Notes: generated by a model from the sequence alone, not told the origin. 64,000 bases of DNA from Salinarimonas sp046292825 (GCF_046292825.1 NZ_JBKBQG010000003.1:97888-161887), one strand, 5' to 3'; shown: positions 26,550-34,680, counted from the first letter of the stretch. Numbers and translations: made by a program.

Positions 26550-27632
26550 TCAGCCGTGTCGCAGGACCTCGCGCAGCCGCGCGAGGGGATCGACGCCCAT
26601 CTGGCGCAGGAGGTGGAGCATGTCGAGCGGCACCCAGTTCTCGCGGATCAGCCCCTCGTCGTGGAGATAGAAGTCCATCACCCGCATGAAGACCGGCCGT
26701 CCCGTGGGCGGCAGCCCGCAGAAGCCGCCGCCGGCGTGGATCGCATAGACCGAGGGCCAGCCGCCGGTGACCGAATAGGGTCCGTCGCCGATGCGGATGT
26801 AATGGCCCGCGCCGTGGCGCGCGCGCTCGGCCGTCACCGCCTCGAAGGTGCCCTGCGGCCGGTGGAAGGCGATGCGGAAGGGCAGTTGGTGTCCGTCGAC
26901 GAAGCCGTCGAGCCCGCGCGTCGTGCCGATGCCGGCGGGGCCGTACCACATCATCAGCGGGTGCCAGTGCTCGCGCTGCGGCATCGCGATCAGGCCCTCG
27001 CGGGTGAGGCTCGCGCGGTCGTCGTGCTCGGCGAGCGTGCGATGCATGGCGAGCGTCTGGGCGAGGCTCGCCCGCGAGGTTTCCGGGTCGGAGGGCTCGA
27101 GCCGCACGCCGTCGGCCGTGATCGGACCCGACCACGCCTCCGCGCTGCCGAGCGGGGGCGCGAGCGGCCAGACGCCGGCCTGGCGCATCAGGTCGAGGAC
27201 GTCCCAGAGGAGCGTCGCCTCGATCGCGCGCCCGTCGGGGCCGATGCGCCAGACCTCGCCGTAGCGCAGGAAGACCGGCCGGCGCGTCGCCGGGATGCCG
27301 AGCCAATCGCCGCGCATCGTCCCGCAATAATGCCCGACCGCCGCGAGATAGGTGCGACCCTCGTAGGTGCCGCCGACGAAGATCGCGTCGCGCCGTTCGA
27401 GATCGGGCATCGCGGCCTTCAGCGGCCGGAACACGCGCGCGAGCGCCTCTGCGCGCCCCCTCGCTTCGTCGATCGGATGGGCGACGCGCCAGGACGCGTC
27501 ATCGGTCGCGACGGCGGAGAGCGCCTCGTCCAGACGGTCCGGCGGCGCCTCGGCGAGCGCGCGCAACGCGGCGTGGAAGCGGCGGCGCGAAGCGGCGGAC
27601 GGGGTCGCGTGGGGGTCGAAGCCGGATGTCAC
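26550..27632 (-). CDS. Tandem SnoaL/NTF2-like (ester cyclase family) protein
   Basis: A 360-residue protein of two NTF2-fold SnoaL-like domains, probable ligand or substrate pockets. The N-terminal domain includes AVGHYCGTMRGDWLGIPATRRPVFLRYGEVWRI-type text (I quote only its core, DWLGIPATRRPVF). The C-terminal one has WHPLMMWYGPAGIGTTRGLDG and GRPVFMRVMDFY. GTG 27632 was chosen because AAGGAGG lies 6 bp upstream; the longer frame would run through the divergent promoter. It is divergent from a second SnoaL gene at 27779 with an operator palindrome between them. The reaction is unknown; in related proteins the pocket performs isomerisation, cyclisation or hydration. Confidence 0.85.
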   Translation of the reverse strand: MTSGFDPHATPSAASRRRFHAALRALAEAPPDRLDEALSAVATDDASWRVAHPIDEARGRAEALARVFRPLKAAMPDLERRDAIFVGGTYEGRTYLAAVGHYCGTMRGDWLGIPATRRPVFLRYGEVWRIGPDGRAIEATLLWDVLDLMRQAGVWPLAPPLGSAEAWSGPITADGVRLEPSDPETSRASLAQTLAMHRTLAEHDDRASLTREGLIAMPQREHWHPLMMWYGPAGIGTTRGLDGFVDGHQLPFRIAFHRPQGTFEAVTAERARHGAGHYIRIGDGPYSVTGGWPSVYAIHAGGGFCGLPPTGRPVFMRVMDFYLHDEGLIRENWVPLDMLHLLRQMGVDPLARLREVLRHG

Positions 27633-27707
27633 CGAACGCCTCCTTGGGCGGGCTCGGGCGGGGGATGAGCCCATGCTGAGCCGGCGCGCGGCGGAAGGCA
27701 AGTTTTT

Positions 27708-27725
27708 CTTGCATACGAATGCAAG
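27708..27725. promoter_or_regulatory. Predicted LacI-type operator between divergent SnoaL genes
   Basis: CTTGCATACGAATGCAAG is a near-perfect 18-bp palindrome with one mismatched central pair. Its core TTGCATACGAATGCAA matches the site before the ABC ATPase gene. It is placed to control both the minus-strand gene starting at 27632 and the plus-strand gene starting at 27779. Confidence 0.72.
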
Positions 27726-27778
27726 CCGCGCGACGATGATCTCGCCGCCGACGCGACGCGGCCTCCCGGAGCCGTCCA

Positions 27779-28273
27779 ATGACAGACGCGCAAGCCCTTC
27801 TCGCCCGCTCGCAAGAGACGCTTTCGGCCATCCAACGGATGGAGGCGGCGCTCGCCGCCGGCTCCGACGACATGGCGGCTCATTTCCACGAGGATTTCGT
27901 CTGGCGCGGCAATCGCGGCTGCGGCACGAAGCACGGGCTCGCGGCGTTCCGGCGCGATTGGCAGCTGCCGCTGCGCGCGGCCTTCCACGATCGCGTCTAC
28001 GTCACCGAGCGCTTCCTCGCCGATGGCGAATGGGCCGCCTGCTTCGGCCATATCGAGGCGACCCATGCCGGGACCTTCATGGGAATCGCGCCGACGGGCA
28101 AGCGGGTCACCATCCCCTACATGGATTTCTGGCGCGTCGAAGACGGGCGGATCGCCGACAACCCGGTCTTCGTCGATTTCGCGAGCGTGCTGCACCAGCT
28201 CGGGCGCGACGTCTTCGCCGGAGAGGGCTGGGAGGCCTTCGACCGCGGCGAGCGCACCCCGCCCCGTCCCTGA
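27779..28273 (+). CDS. SnoaL/NTF2-like single-domain protein
   Basis: A 164-residue NTF2-fold protein with the SnoaL pattern FHEDFVWRGNRGCGTKHGL, GTFMGIAPTGKRVTIPYMDFWRVEDGRI. Asp/His residues line the expected pocket. It begins a plus-strand run that continues through a gene scar, a tandem SnoaL protein, a cupin and a hydrolase. It shares the operator palindrome with the divergent SnoaL gene. Substrate unknown, though the three SnoaL proteins of the island probably act on related molecules. Confidence 0.85.
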   Translation: MTDAQALLARSQETLSAIQRMEAALAAGSDDMAAHFHEDFVWRGNRGCGTKHGLAAFRRDWQLPLRAAFHDRVYVTERFLADGEWAACFGHIEATHAGTFMGIAPTGKRVTIPYMDFWRVEDGRIADNPVFVDFASVLHQLGRDVFAGEGWEAFDRGERTPPRP

Positions 28274-28342
28274 TCGACACCCGCAGCCGCGCTCGGCGCC
28301 GGCCTCGCGCTTCTTCCTGCCGCCTCTCGTTCGGAGCCTGTC

Positions 28343-28484
28343 GTGACCGTCGTCCATCTCAAGTCCGGAAAGCCCGCCCAAAGCCGCGCGGCGGACGACG
28401 CCAAGGTCGTCGAGACCGTCTCCCGCATGCTCCGGGATGACGGGCACCCATCTCGTCGTCGACGGCGGCTGGATCGCCGAATGA
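28343..28484 (+). pseudogene. Deletion scar: HisD-like N-terminus joined to SDR C-terminus
   Basis: From GTG 28343 the frame reads VTVVHLKSGKPAQSRAADDA, then KVVETVSRMLRD, the start of the histidinol dehydrogenase/sulfopropanediol dehydrogenase family. It loses similarity at about 28436. From 28437 a different frame reads MTGTHLVVDGGWIAE and stops at 28484, which is the typical last turn of a short-chain dehydrogenase (VTGxHLxVDGGW). The simplest reading is one deletion that removed about 400 codons of the first gene and nearly all of the second, leaving their outer ends. Neither piece can be active. Confidence 0.65.
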
Positions 28485-28554
28485 ACGCCATGCCGCTCCG
28501 CACGCGCGCCGGGACGCGTCGCGCCCGGCCCGGCCACGAAGAAGGATCGGCCGC

Positions 28555-29544
28555 ATGAAGGGTTTTTCCGAGCGCTGGCGCGACTTTCCCGACTACATCC
28601 TCGGGATCACGCGCGAAATCTGGGAAGGGCGCGACGTCGCCGCCCTCGAGCGCTGGTACGCGCCCGACATCCCCGTGCGCACGCCGATGGGCGTCTCGCG
28701 CGGCAATGCGGGGGTGATCGCCTCCACGATGGCGACGCTGCACGAGTTCCCCGATCGCGAGCTCCTCGGCGAGGACGTGATCTGGTCCGGCGACGAGGCG
28801 GGCGGCTATCTCTCCTCGCACCGCATCCTCTCGACGGGTACCCACGCGCGCGACGGCTGGTTCGGACCCGCCACCGGGCGGCGCTTCCAGGTCCGTGTGA
28901 TCGCCGATTGCGCGGCCAAGGCCGACGTCATCTTCGACGAATGGCTCGTGCGCGACAACGGCGGCATCGTCCGCCAGCTCGGCGGCGACCCCCTCGCCTT
29001 CGCCCGCGCGCTGATCGCCCGCGAGGGCGGACCCGAGCGGGCGTCGCGGCCGTTCGTGCCCGAGAGCGACGTCTCCGGCGATTATCGCGGCACCGGCAAC
29101 GACGATCCCTGGGGGCGGCGTTACGCGGACACGCTCGCGGCGATCATGCGCGGCGATCTCGCTCACGTGCTCCGCGCCTACGATCGCGCCGCGATCGGCG
29201 AGCACGCGGGCGGGCGCACCCTCGTCGGCGCGCGGGCGATCGCCGATTCGTGGCTGTCGCTGCGCGCCGCCTTCCCCTCCGCGACCTTCGCGATCCATCA
29301 CCGGATCGGCATGGAGGGCGGGATGATGCCGCCGCGCGCGGCCCTTCGCTGGTCGCTCGACGGCACCCACGACGGCTGGGGTCTGTTCGGCCGCCCGACC
29401 GGCGCGCGGGTGCACGTGATGGGCATGGCGCACGCCGAATACGGCCCCTTCGGCCCGGACGGCGTGGGGTTGCGGCGCGAATGCGCGCTCTTCGACGAGA
29501 TCGCCATCTGGAAACAGATCCTCCTGCACAAGGGTGACCTATGA
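28555..29544 (+). CDS. Tandem SnoaL/NTF2-like (ester cyclase family) protein
   Basis: A 329-residue protein of two NTF2-fold domains. The first has IWEGRDVAALERWYAPDIPV and GWFGPATGRRFQVRVIAD. The second has MRGDLAHVLRAYDRAAI and DGWGLFGRPTGARVHVMGM. A typical SnoaL aspartate-rich face is visible. The stop overlaps the ATG of the cupin gene (ATGA, 29541-29544), so the two are translationally coupled and probably act in one pathway. Overall similar in layout to the 360-residue protein on the other strand, suggesting an old duplication. Catalytic role unknown. Confidence 0.85.
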   Translation: MKGFSERWRDFPDYILGITREIWEGRDVAALERWYAPDIPVRTPMGVSRGNAGVIASTMATLHEFPDRELLGEDVIWSGDEAGGYLSSHRILSTGTHARDGWFGPATGRRFQVRVIADCAAKADVIFDEWLVRDNGGIVRQLGGDPLAFARALIAREGGPERASRPFVPESDVSGDYRGTGNDDPWGRRYADTLAAIMRGDLAHVLRAYDRAAIGEHAGGRTLVGARAIADSWLSLRAAFPSATFAIHHRIGMEGGMMPPRAALRWSLDGTHDGWGLFGRPTGARVHVMGMAHAEYGPFGPDGVGLRRECALFDEIAIWKQILLHKGDL

Positions 29545-30521
29545 CCCCCATCGAGATGGAAGCGCGCATCGTCCGCTACGGCGAGCTGCGCCCCTGCCGG
29601 ACGGCCTTCATCGACGCGCACACGCCGGGCTCCGATCGGAAGGAGAACTTCACGATCATCGGCGCAGGGGTGAGCGAGAGCGCGGACCAGCACGTCCACA
29701 TCCGCGAGACGCCGGGCTTCAACATCGGCGCCGCCGGCCAGCCGCCCAAATGCCGCAACTCGCTCCATTCCCACCGCACGGCCGAGGTCTTCTTCGTGCT
29801 CAAGGGCCGCTGGCGCTTCTTCTGGGGGCGCTTCGGCGATGCGGGGGAGGTCGTGCTCGAGGAAGGGGACATCTTCAACATCCCCACCGGCATCTTCCGC
29901 GGCTTCGAGAATGTCGGCACGGATTACGGGATGATCATGGCGATCCTCGGCGGGGACGATGCCGGGGGCGGCGTGATCTGGGCGCCGCAGGTGATCGAGG
30001 AGGCGCGGGCCCACGGCCTCGTGCTCGGCGCCAACGGTCGCCTCTACGACACGAAGCGCGGCGAGCGCCTGCCCGACGGCGTCGCGCCGATGCCGCTCCT
30101 TACCGAGGACGAGCTCGCCCACTTTCCCGAGCCGACGACGCGCGAGGTCGTCCCGAAGAGCGTCGCCCGCTACTGGGACCTGATGGCGCTCTCCGATCGG
30201 CAGCCGGCGACGGTGATCGGCGCCGACGGCGTGCTGCGCGACCGCCCCGGCTTCGAGGTCGAGTTCCTGTCGCGCGGATCGATCCCGCCGACGCCCTACG
30301 CGATCGACGCGCACGAGGTGCTGATGCCGATGCGCGGCCATTGGCGGCTCTCCTGGGCGCAGGGCTCGACCGTGCTCAATCCCGGCGACACGGCGGCGAT
30401 CCCGCCGGGCCTCTCGCACGCGCTCGCGCCGTCGATGACCGGCGAGGCGAGCCTCTATCGCGTGCGCGCGACCGAGGACCCGCCCGGCCCCACGGGCCGC
30501 CTCCTCGGCGATCTGCGGTGA
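29541..30521 (+). CDS. Cupin-domain protein (bicupin, one metal site)
   Basis: A 326-residue bicupin. The first domain carries the metal motif LHSHRTAEVFFVLKGRW (His76, His78, Glu82). The second cupin motif there reads IPTGIFRGFEN, so the usual fourth ligand (His) is an Arg. The second domain has a cupin fold (EVLMPMRGHWRLSW, IPPGLSHALA) but no HxH pair. A dioxygenase, isomerase or sugar-binding function is possible; I cannot choose. Translationally coupled to the upstream SnoaL protein and 13 bp before the hydrolase gene. Confidence 0.88.
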   Translation: MTPIEMEARIVRYGELRPCRTAFIDAHTPGSDRKENFTIIGAGVSESADQHVHIRETPGFNIGAAGQPPKCRNSLHSHRTAEVFFVLKGRWRFFWGRFGDAGEVVLEEGDIFNIPTGIFRGFENVGTDYGMIMAILGGDDAGGGVIWAPQVIEEARAHGLVLGANGRLYDTKRGERLPDGVAPMPLLTEDELAHFPEPTTREVVPKSVARYWDLMALSDRQPATVIGADGVLRDRPGFEVEFLSRGSIPPTPYAIDAHEVLMPMRGHWRLSWAQGSTVLNPGDTAAIPPGLSHALAPSMTGEASLYRVRATEDPPGPTGRLLGDLR

Positions 30522-30534
30522 GGGGGCGCGTCGG

Positions 30535-31254
30535 ATGATCCCCGTCGTCCTCCTGCCAGGGATGATGTGCGATGCGCGCCTGTTCGGGCCGGTGATGGGC
30601 GCCTTCGCCGGCCATCCGGTGCTGCACGTGCCGCTCGTCGCGGGAGACGACGTCGACGCTCTCGCGCGGGAGGTGCTCGCGCTCGCCCCGCCCCGCTTCG
30701 CGCTCGCCGGCCTGTCCATGGGCGGCATCGTCGCGATGGCGGTTCTCGCGGCCGCGCCCGAGCGGGTCGAGCGGCTCGCGCTCCTCGACACGAATCCTCG
30801 TGCGGAGCTGCCGGAGGTGCGCGCCCGGCGCGCCGGTCAGATCGCGCGGGCGCGGTCGGGCGATCTCGCGGGCCTGATGCGCGAGGAGGTGATGCCGCAT
30901 TACCTCGCCCCCGGCGCGCGGCGCGACGATATCCTCGACCTGTGCCTCGAGATGGCGCTCGGCCTCGGCCCGGAGGTCTTCGCCCGCCAATCGGCGGCCT
31001 TGCGCGACCGTCCGGACCGGCAGGAGGTGCTCGCCGCCTATGACGGACCCGCTCTCGTGCTCACGGGCGCGCACGACCGACTGTGCCCCATGGACCGGCA
31101 CGACGTCATGCACAGGCTGCTGCGGAACGCTCGCCTCGCCGTGCTCGACGGTGCAGGCCACCTCCCGCCGCTCGAAGCGCCGGAGGAGACGGCGGCTCAT
31201 CTGCGCCGGTGGCTGAACCGTTCCAGGGAAGGCCGGAAAGGCGCGGAAGGTTGA
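30535..31254 (+). CDS. Alpha/beta hydrolase
   Basis: A 239-residue cytosolic hydrolase. The nucleophile elbow is GLSMGGIV (Ser61), the acid is in TGAHDRLCP, and the histidine in GAGHLPPLEAP. The oxyanion region is VVLLPGMMCDARLF, like the enol-lactone hydrolase/BioH-type subgroup of the family. Last gene of the plus-strand island operon, 13 bp after the cupin gene, so it probably hydrolyses an ester or lactone made by the SnoaL/cupin steps. Confidence 0.9.
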   Translation: MIPVVLLPGMMCDARLFGPVMGAFAGHPVLHVPLVAGDDVDALAREVLALAPPRFALAGLSMGGIVAMAVLAAAPERVERLALLDTNPRAELPEVRARRAGQIARARSGDLAGLMREEVMPHYLAPGARRDDILDLCLEMALGLGPEVFARQSAALRDRPDRQEVLAAYDGPALVLTGAHDRLCPMDRHDVMHRLLRNARLAVLDGAGHLPPLEAPEETAAHLRRWLNRSREGRKGAEG

Positions 31255-31296
31255 GGCAGCGCTCGCGTCTTTATTCGGCAGTCGGCAGCCGCGCTC

Positions 31297-31578
31297 ATGG
31301 CTGGCGGAGCCAATCCTTGGCTCGTTTCCAATCGAGGCGCGCTGCCTGCGGCATCGTTGATGCGCCCTGCCACGGACGAAATCCAGGACGCGATTCGCGA
31401 GGCGCTGCTCGAAGAGGCGAGGCTGTCGGCGCCGTTCTGGCCGCCTCCGTCGCGAGACGAGATCGTCGCCAACTTCGCCTCGGGCGAATGGCCGACCCCT
31501 TCCATGGAAGCCGCGGGTTTCGTTGCATCACCGGCCGCGCTCAGAACGATCCGTCAGGTTGCCGAACAGGCGCGTTGA
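31297..31578 (+). CDS. Small hypothetical protein
   Basis: A 93-codon frame with acidic helical text (DEIQDAIREALLEEARLSA) and a Trp/Pro-rich end. I recognise no domain. ATG 31360 inside the frame would give 72 residues and leaves out an N-terminal part that reads less like protein. No strong ribosome site precedes either start. It could be an antitoxin-like or orphan protein, or a chance frame. Confidence 0.4.
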   Translation: MAGGANPWLVSNRGALPAASLMRPATDEIQDAIREALLEEARLSAPFWPPPSRDEIVANFASGEWPTPSMEAAGFVASPAALRTIRQVAEQAR

Positions 31579-31783
31579 GGCGCCTCATCGCCACGAGGCC
31601 TGGAAGGTCTGAAGCCTCGTGCCGAGGCCCTCGCCCGTCGCCGCGCTCGGCCGACGACATTCAGCCTGGGAAGCGCTGCGGTCGAGGCGCGTGACCGAGG
31701 ATGGAACTACTTTTCGCACAGTGGTTTCGAAGGCTATCGCGCGATCGGTCCGACGATCGATCCCATCGCGTCCGGTCCGACAC

Positions 31784-33094
31784 TCACCGCTCGCCGAGGC
31801 TTTCCTGGAGTGCCCGGACGATCGGCTCGAAGAAGTAGCCGATCAGGCGTCGATCGCCCGTGACGACATCGACCTGCGCGGTCATGCCGGCGCGCAGGCG
31901 GTGGGATCCCGAAGGGGTGACGAGCGCGGGGGCGTCGGGCACGACGCGCGCCACGAAGACGAAACGGCCGTCCGGCGTCTCGACGGCGTCGGCCGAGACG
32001 GCCGCGACGCGCCCTGCGACATGGCCGAAGCGCTCGGCCGGGAACGCGTCGAGGCGGATGACGGCCTTCTGTCCCGGCTCGAGGAAGCCGGCATCGAAAT
32101 TGGCGAACCGCACCTCGAGCTCCGGGAGATCCTCGTCCGGCACGACGCGCATCAACTCGGCTCCCGCCTGCTCCACGCCCCCGATCGTGAAGACTCGCAG
32201 GCGGTCGACGGTGCCGTCGACGGGCGCGACGAGAACGGTGCCGGCGAGGCGTCTGCGGGCCTGGACGAGCTCCTCGGCGAGTTCGGCGTGCCGCGCGTCG
32301 ATGTCGGCGCGGCGCTCCACAAGGCGCGCGCGCGTACTCGCGACGAGAAGCGCGCGCTCGGCCGCAAGTTCGTCCGCATCGGCGAGCGCGCGCTCGATCT
32401 CGCGCTCCAGCGTGCGCCGCTCCATCTCCAGGCGGTTGGCCTCGTCGACGACGTCGAGATGGGCGAGCCGGCTGCGGGTGCCGCGCTCGAGCAGCTCCTG
32501 CGAGGCGACGAGGCGCTCGTCCTGGCTCTCGAGCGCGGCCTCGATGCGGCCGATGCCGGCGCGGGTGACCGCACGCGCGCGCTCGTTGGCGAGGAGGCGG
32601 GCATCGATGCGGGCGGCGGCGCCGCGCAGCTCCGCGAGCTCGGCCGCGAGCAGATCCCGCTCGTCGGAGCGCACGCGCGTCGCGTCGCTCGCCAAGGCGG
32701 CGAGGCCAGCCTCGACGAAGTCGGGCTCGCTCGGATCGCGGGCGAGGGCCGCGAGGAACGCCTCGAGGCGCGCGCGCTCGGAGATCAGCCGCGCCTCCTC
32801 GGCCTCGCGCCGCGCGAGCTCGGCGCGGGCGTCGGTCGGGTCGAGGAGGACGAGCGGGTCCCCGGCGGCGACGCGCGCGCCGTTCTCGACGCGGATCTCG
32901 TGGATGCGGCCGCCGAATTCCGGCTGCACGACCTGAACGCGCGAGAGCGGCACCACGCGCCCCTCGCCGCGCGCCACGATCTCGACGCGCATGACGATCG
33001 AGAGGGCGAGCGCGCTCGCGAAGAGGAGCACGAGCACGGCGAGCGTGAGGTGGAGGGTCGGTGATCCGACCGGCGGGCGAGGGGAGGGGATCAT
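31784..33094 (-). CDS. HlyD-family type I secretion membrane-fusion protein
   Basis: A 436-residue periplasmic adaptor anchored by one N-terminal helix (LAVLVLLFASALALSIVM). It has a lipoyl half-motif (IHEIRVENGARVAAGDPLVLL), a long alpha-helical hairpin (about residues 90-280, rich in Glu/Arg/Leu), the second lipoyl half (LVAPVDGTVDRLRVFTIGG), and a C-terminal beta-barrel (MTAQVDVVTGDRRLIGYFFEP). It normally pairs with a type I ABC exporter and TolC. Its partner gene directly upstream (ATGA overlap at 33091-33094) is truncated, so the exporter is probably dead or needs a component elsewhere. Confidence 0.92.
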   Translation of the reverse strand: MIPSPRPPVGSPTLHLTLAVLVLLFASALALSIVMRVEIVARGEGRVVPLSRVQVVQPEFGGRIHEIRVENGARVAAGDPLVLLDPTDARAELARREAEEARLISERARLEAFLAALARDPSEPDFVEAGLAALASDATRVRSDERDLLAAELAELRGAAARIDARLLANERARAVTRAGIGRIEAALESQDERLVASQELLERGTRSRLAHLDVVDEANRLEMERRTLEREIERALADADELAAERALLVASTRARLVERRADIDARHAELAEELVQARRRLAGTVLVAPVDGTVDRLRVFTIGGVEQAGAELMRVVPDEDLPELEVRFANFDAGFLEPGQKAVIRLDAFPAERFGHVAGRVAAVSADAVETPDGRFVFVARVVPDAPALVTPSGSHRLRAGMTAQVDVVTGDRRLIGYFFEPIVRALQESLGER

Positions 33095-33612
33095 CGCAGC
33101 GCCTCGAAATCGACGACGAGGGCCGGATCGGGAAACGCGTCGGGCCGGTGCGTGACCACGACGACCGTCACCCTGCGGGAGAGCGCGGCAAGGCGCTCGG
33201 CGAGCTGCGCTTGCGACGCGTGGTCGAGCGCGCTCGTCGGCTCGTCGAGGACGAGGATCGCGGGCGCGCGCACGAGGGCGCGGGCGATCGCGAGGCGCTG
33301 ACGCTGGCCGCCGGAGAGGGCGCCGCCGCGTTCGCCGACCTGGCTGTCGAGGCCCGCCGGCATGCGCGCGACCATCTCGTCCGCGGCTGCATTCGCCAGC
33401 GCCGACGCGATCGCCGCGTCGTCGATGCGCGGGTCGCCGAGCGTGAGATTGTCGCGGATGGTGCCGGCGAAGAGGAACGGCTCCTGCGGCACGTAGGCGA
33501 CGCGCCGGCGCACCTCCTGCGGATCGTGGGCGGCGATGTCCTCGCCGCCGACGAGAATGCGCCCGCTCGTAGGTACTTCGAGCCCGCAGACGAGGCGCGC
33601 GAGATCTAACAC
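33091..33612 (-). pseudogene. 5'-truncated type I secretion ABC transporter (ATPase C-terminal part only)
   Basis: The frame gives only the last 170 or so residues of an exporter ABC protein: LARLVCGLEVPTSGRILVGG, Q-loop VAYVPQEPFLFAGTIRDNL, signature LSGGQRQRLAIARALV, Walker B ILVLDEPTSALD and the H-loop VVTHRP. The peptidase-like/transmembrane region and Walker A are missing. Similarity ends at about 33606-33612, just where G+C drops and unrelated sequence begins. Full-length relatives have about 550-720 residues. The remaining piece cannot bind ATP. It is followed by the intact HlyD gene. Confidence 0.85.
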
Positions 33613-34054
33613 GTCCAGATTGCGCTAGCCCAAGGCATCGGGTGGCGCAAGAGCGTACCGCATGAGAATCGACACGTTATAACATTTCTTGACTCGGAGG
33701 TTCTTGGGCTCTAGCTATCATGCTAGATTGAGTATGATGTTTAGATGGCGCACAAGATTGTGTGCCCGTTATGCAATCCTGTGGTGGGTGACGCATGGAT
33801 CGCTTGCGCGATTGGCTTGCCTTGCACGAACTGACGGTAACGCAGGCCTTTTCGATTCTGTCGGCTGTGCGGCGCGGCTCCGCTCGGATTCCGCATCGCT
33901 GGTCCAAGCTTGTCGGCGAGCGAATGCGGTCGTCGGCGGCTGCTGACGTGGACGGGACGCAGGCGGCATTCCATGGTCGCGTCGCTGAGGTCCGTTCCGT
34001 GTAGCCCGCAGAAGCGGGCTGCACCCTTGAAGCGAGAGACCAAGGAGAAGGACG
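33613..34054 (+). other. Rearranged low-G+C patch with a possible 69-codon gene
   Basis: The segment directly beyond the ABC truncation is visibly more AT-rich than its surroundings, mostly 33650-33800. It holds a perfect inverted repeat TCTAGC-TATCAT-GCTAGA (33710-33727), a TTGACT box (33689-33694), and a frame at 33795-34004 starting MDRLRDWLALHELTVTQAF that is unrecognised. A hairpin AGCCCGC-AGAA-GCGGGCT (34003-34020) lies on that frame's stop codon. From 33610 to 33714 a plus-strand frame ending FLDSEVLGL may be the tail of another broken gene. Confidence 0.35.
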
Positions 34055-34234
34055 ATGCCGAGGTCGTTGCGAGATTGGACGAAGATCGCAGTGTTCTGTG
34101 CTGTCTTCGCCGTCTTATCCGGAGCGCTCCAGATGGCCGTCGGCGCGGAAGTGCCGCAGATGCTGGCGGGAGTCGCGGTCGCCACGGCGATCATGGCTTT
34201 CGTTGCAATCAAGACGAATTGGATCATCCGCTGA
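34055..34234 (+). CDS. 59-residue two-helix membrane peptide
   Basis: ATG 34055 follows AAGGAGAAGGACG, a strong ribosome site. The product MPRSLRDWTKIAVFCAVFAV continues with a first helix (AVFCAVFAVLSGALQMAV) and a second (MLAGVAVATAIMAFVAI), ending KTNWIIR. It is basic at both ends, so a helical hairpin in the inner membrane is likely. I recognise no family. It is the first of several short membrane-protein genes in this patch, each with its own ribosome site. Confidence 0.55.
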   Translation: MPRSLRDWTKIAVFCAVFAVLSGALQMAVGAEVPQMLAGVAVATAIMAFVAIKTNWIIR

Positions 34235-34288
34235 GCATTCGCGTGCCCTCGCGGTCTTCGCGCCGCGCCTCCGGGCGTGGGCGAAGAC

Positions 34289-34350
34289 GGGTGAAGGGGT
34301 GGTCGAGACGCCTTCACCCGGCGACGCTGCCGGGCGGGAAAGCCCGGCAG
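34289..34350 (+). repeat. Two consecutive stem-loops
   Basis: Stem 1 is GGGTGAAGG/CCTTCACCC (34289-34319). Stem 2 is CTGCCGGGC/GCCCGGCAG with a GGGAAA loop (34327-34350). They follow the 59-residue peptide gene by 55 bp. Either could end transcription or guard the glycine-rich frame that overlaps them; no T-run follows. Confidence 0.5.
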
Positions 34351-34454
34351 ACGTCGGCGCATTCGGCGGACCGAAAGGAGCGGCTGTCGGTGGCGTCGCG
34401 GGAGCCGTCGGAGGAGGCGTCAATGCCTTCGGCGAAAACGTCGGCTGGTGGTGA
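34299..34454 (+). CDS. Possible glycine-rich double-glycine peptide
   Basis: From GTG 34299 the frame encodes 51 residues ending in FGGPKGAAVGGVAGAVGGG, then VNAFGENVGWW. A GG pair followed by a hydrophobic segment full of GxxxG spacing is reminiscent of class II bacteriocins and microcins. However, the leader is not typical, the start codon sits inside a stem-loop, and the ribosome site is weak. The nearby but truncated type I exporter makes the idea attractive without proving it. It may be a non-coding stretch. Confidence 0.25.
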   Translation: MVETPSPGDAAGRESPADVGAFGGPKGAAVGGVAGAVGGGVNAFGENVGWW

Positions 34455-34488
34455 GCGAACAATCACATCTCCCTGAAGGGAAATCGCC

Positions 34489-34680
34489 ATGATGCGCTAC
34501 GTCATCGACAGTCTCTGGATGGTGCCGGCCACCGCAATCGGCTATGCGGTGAAGCTTCTGTTGTTCGGCTATGACGAGGGCGACTGGCGTCTGATCTTGA
34601 TCATTCATGCCGTCGCGACTTGGATTGCGATAAGCTTCGCGCCACCGTTCTACAGGCGCTGGTTCAACAGCGGCGGGTGA
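34489..34680 (+). CDS. 63-residue membrane protein
   Basis: ATG 34489 has GAAGGGAAA at good distance. The product has two hydrophobic segments (VPATAIGYAVKLLLFGY; LILIIHAVATWIAISFA) separated by an acidic turn (DEGDW), ending FYRRWFNSGG. Unrecognised. Its size and position after the glycine-rich frame would fit a small immunity-like or inner-membrane accessory protein, but that is a guess. Confidence 0.5.
   Translation: MMRYVIDSLWMVPATAIGYAVKLLLFGYDEGDWRLILIIHAVATWIAISFAPPFYRRWFNSGG

Noticed and set aside
31619..33064. 481-codon plus-strand frame
   Set aside because: Antisense of the HlyD adaptor gene; no ribosome site and no domain.
34098..34298. Upstream extension of the glycine-rich frame
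   Set aside because: It overlaps the 59-residue gene in another frame and reads as Arg/Ser-rich shadow text.
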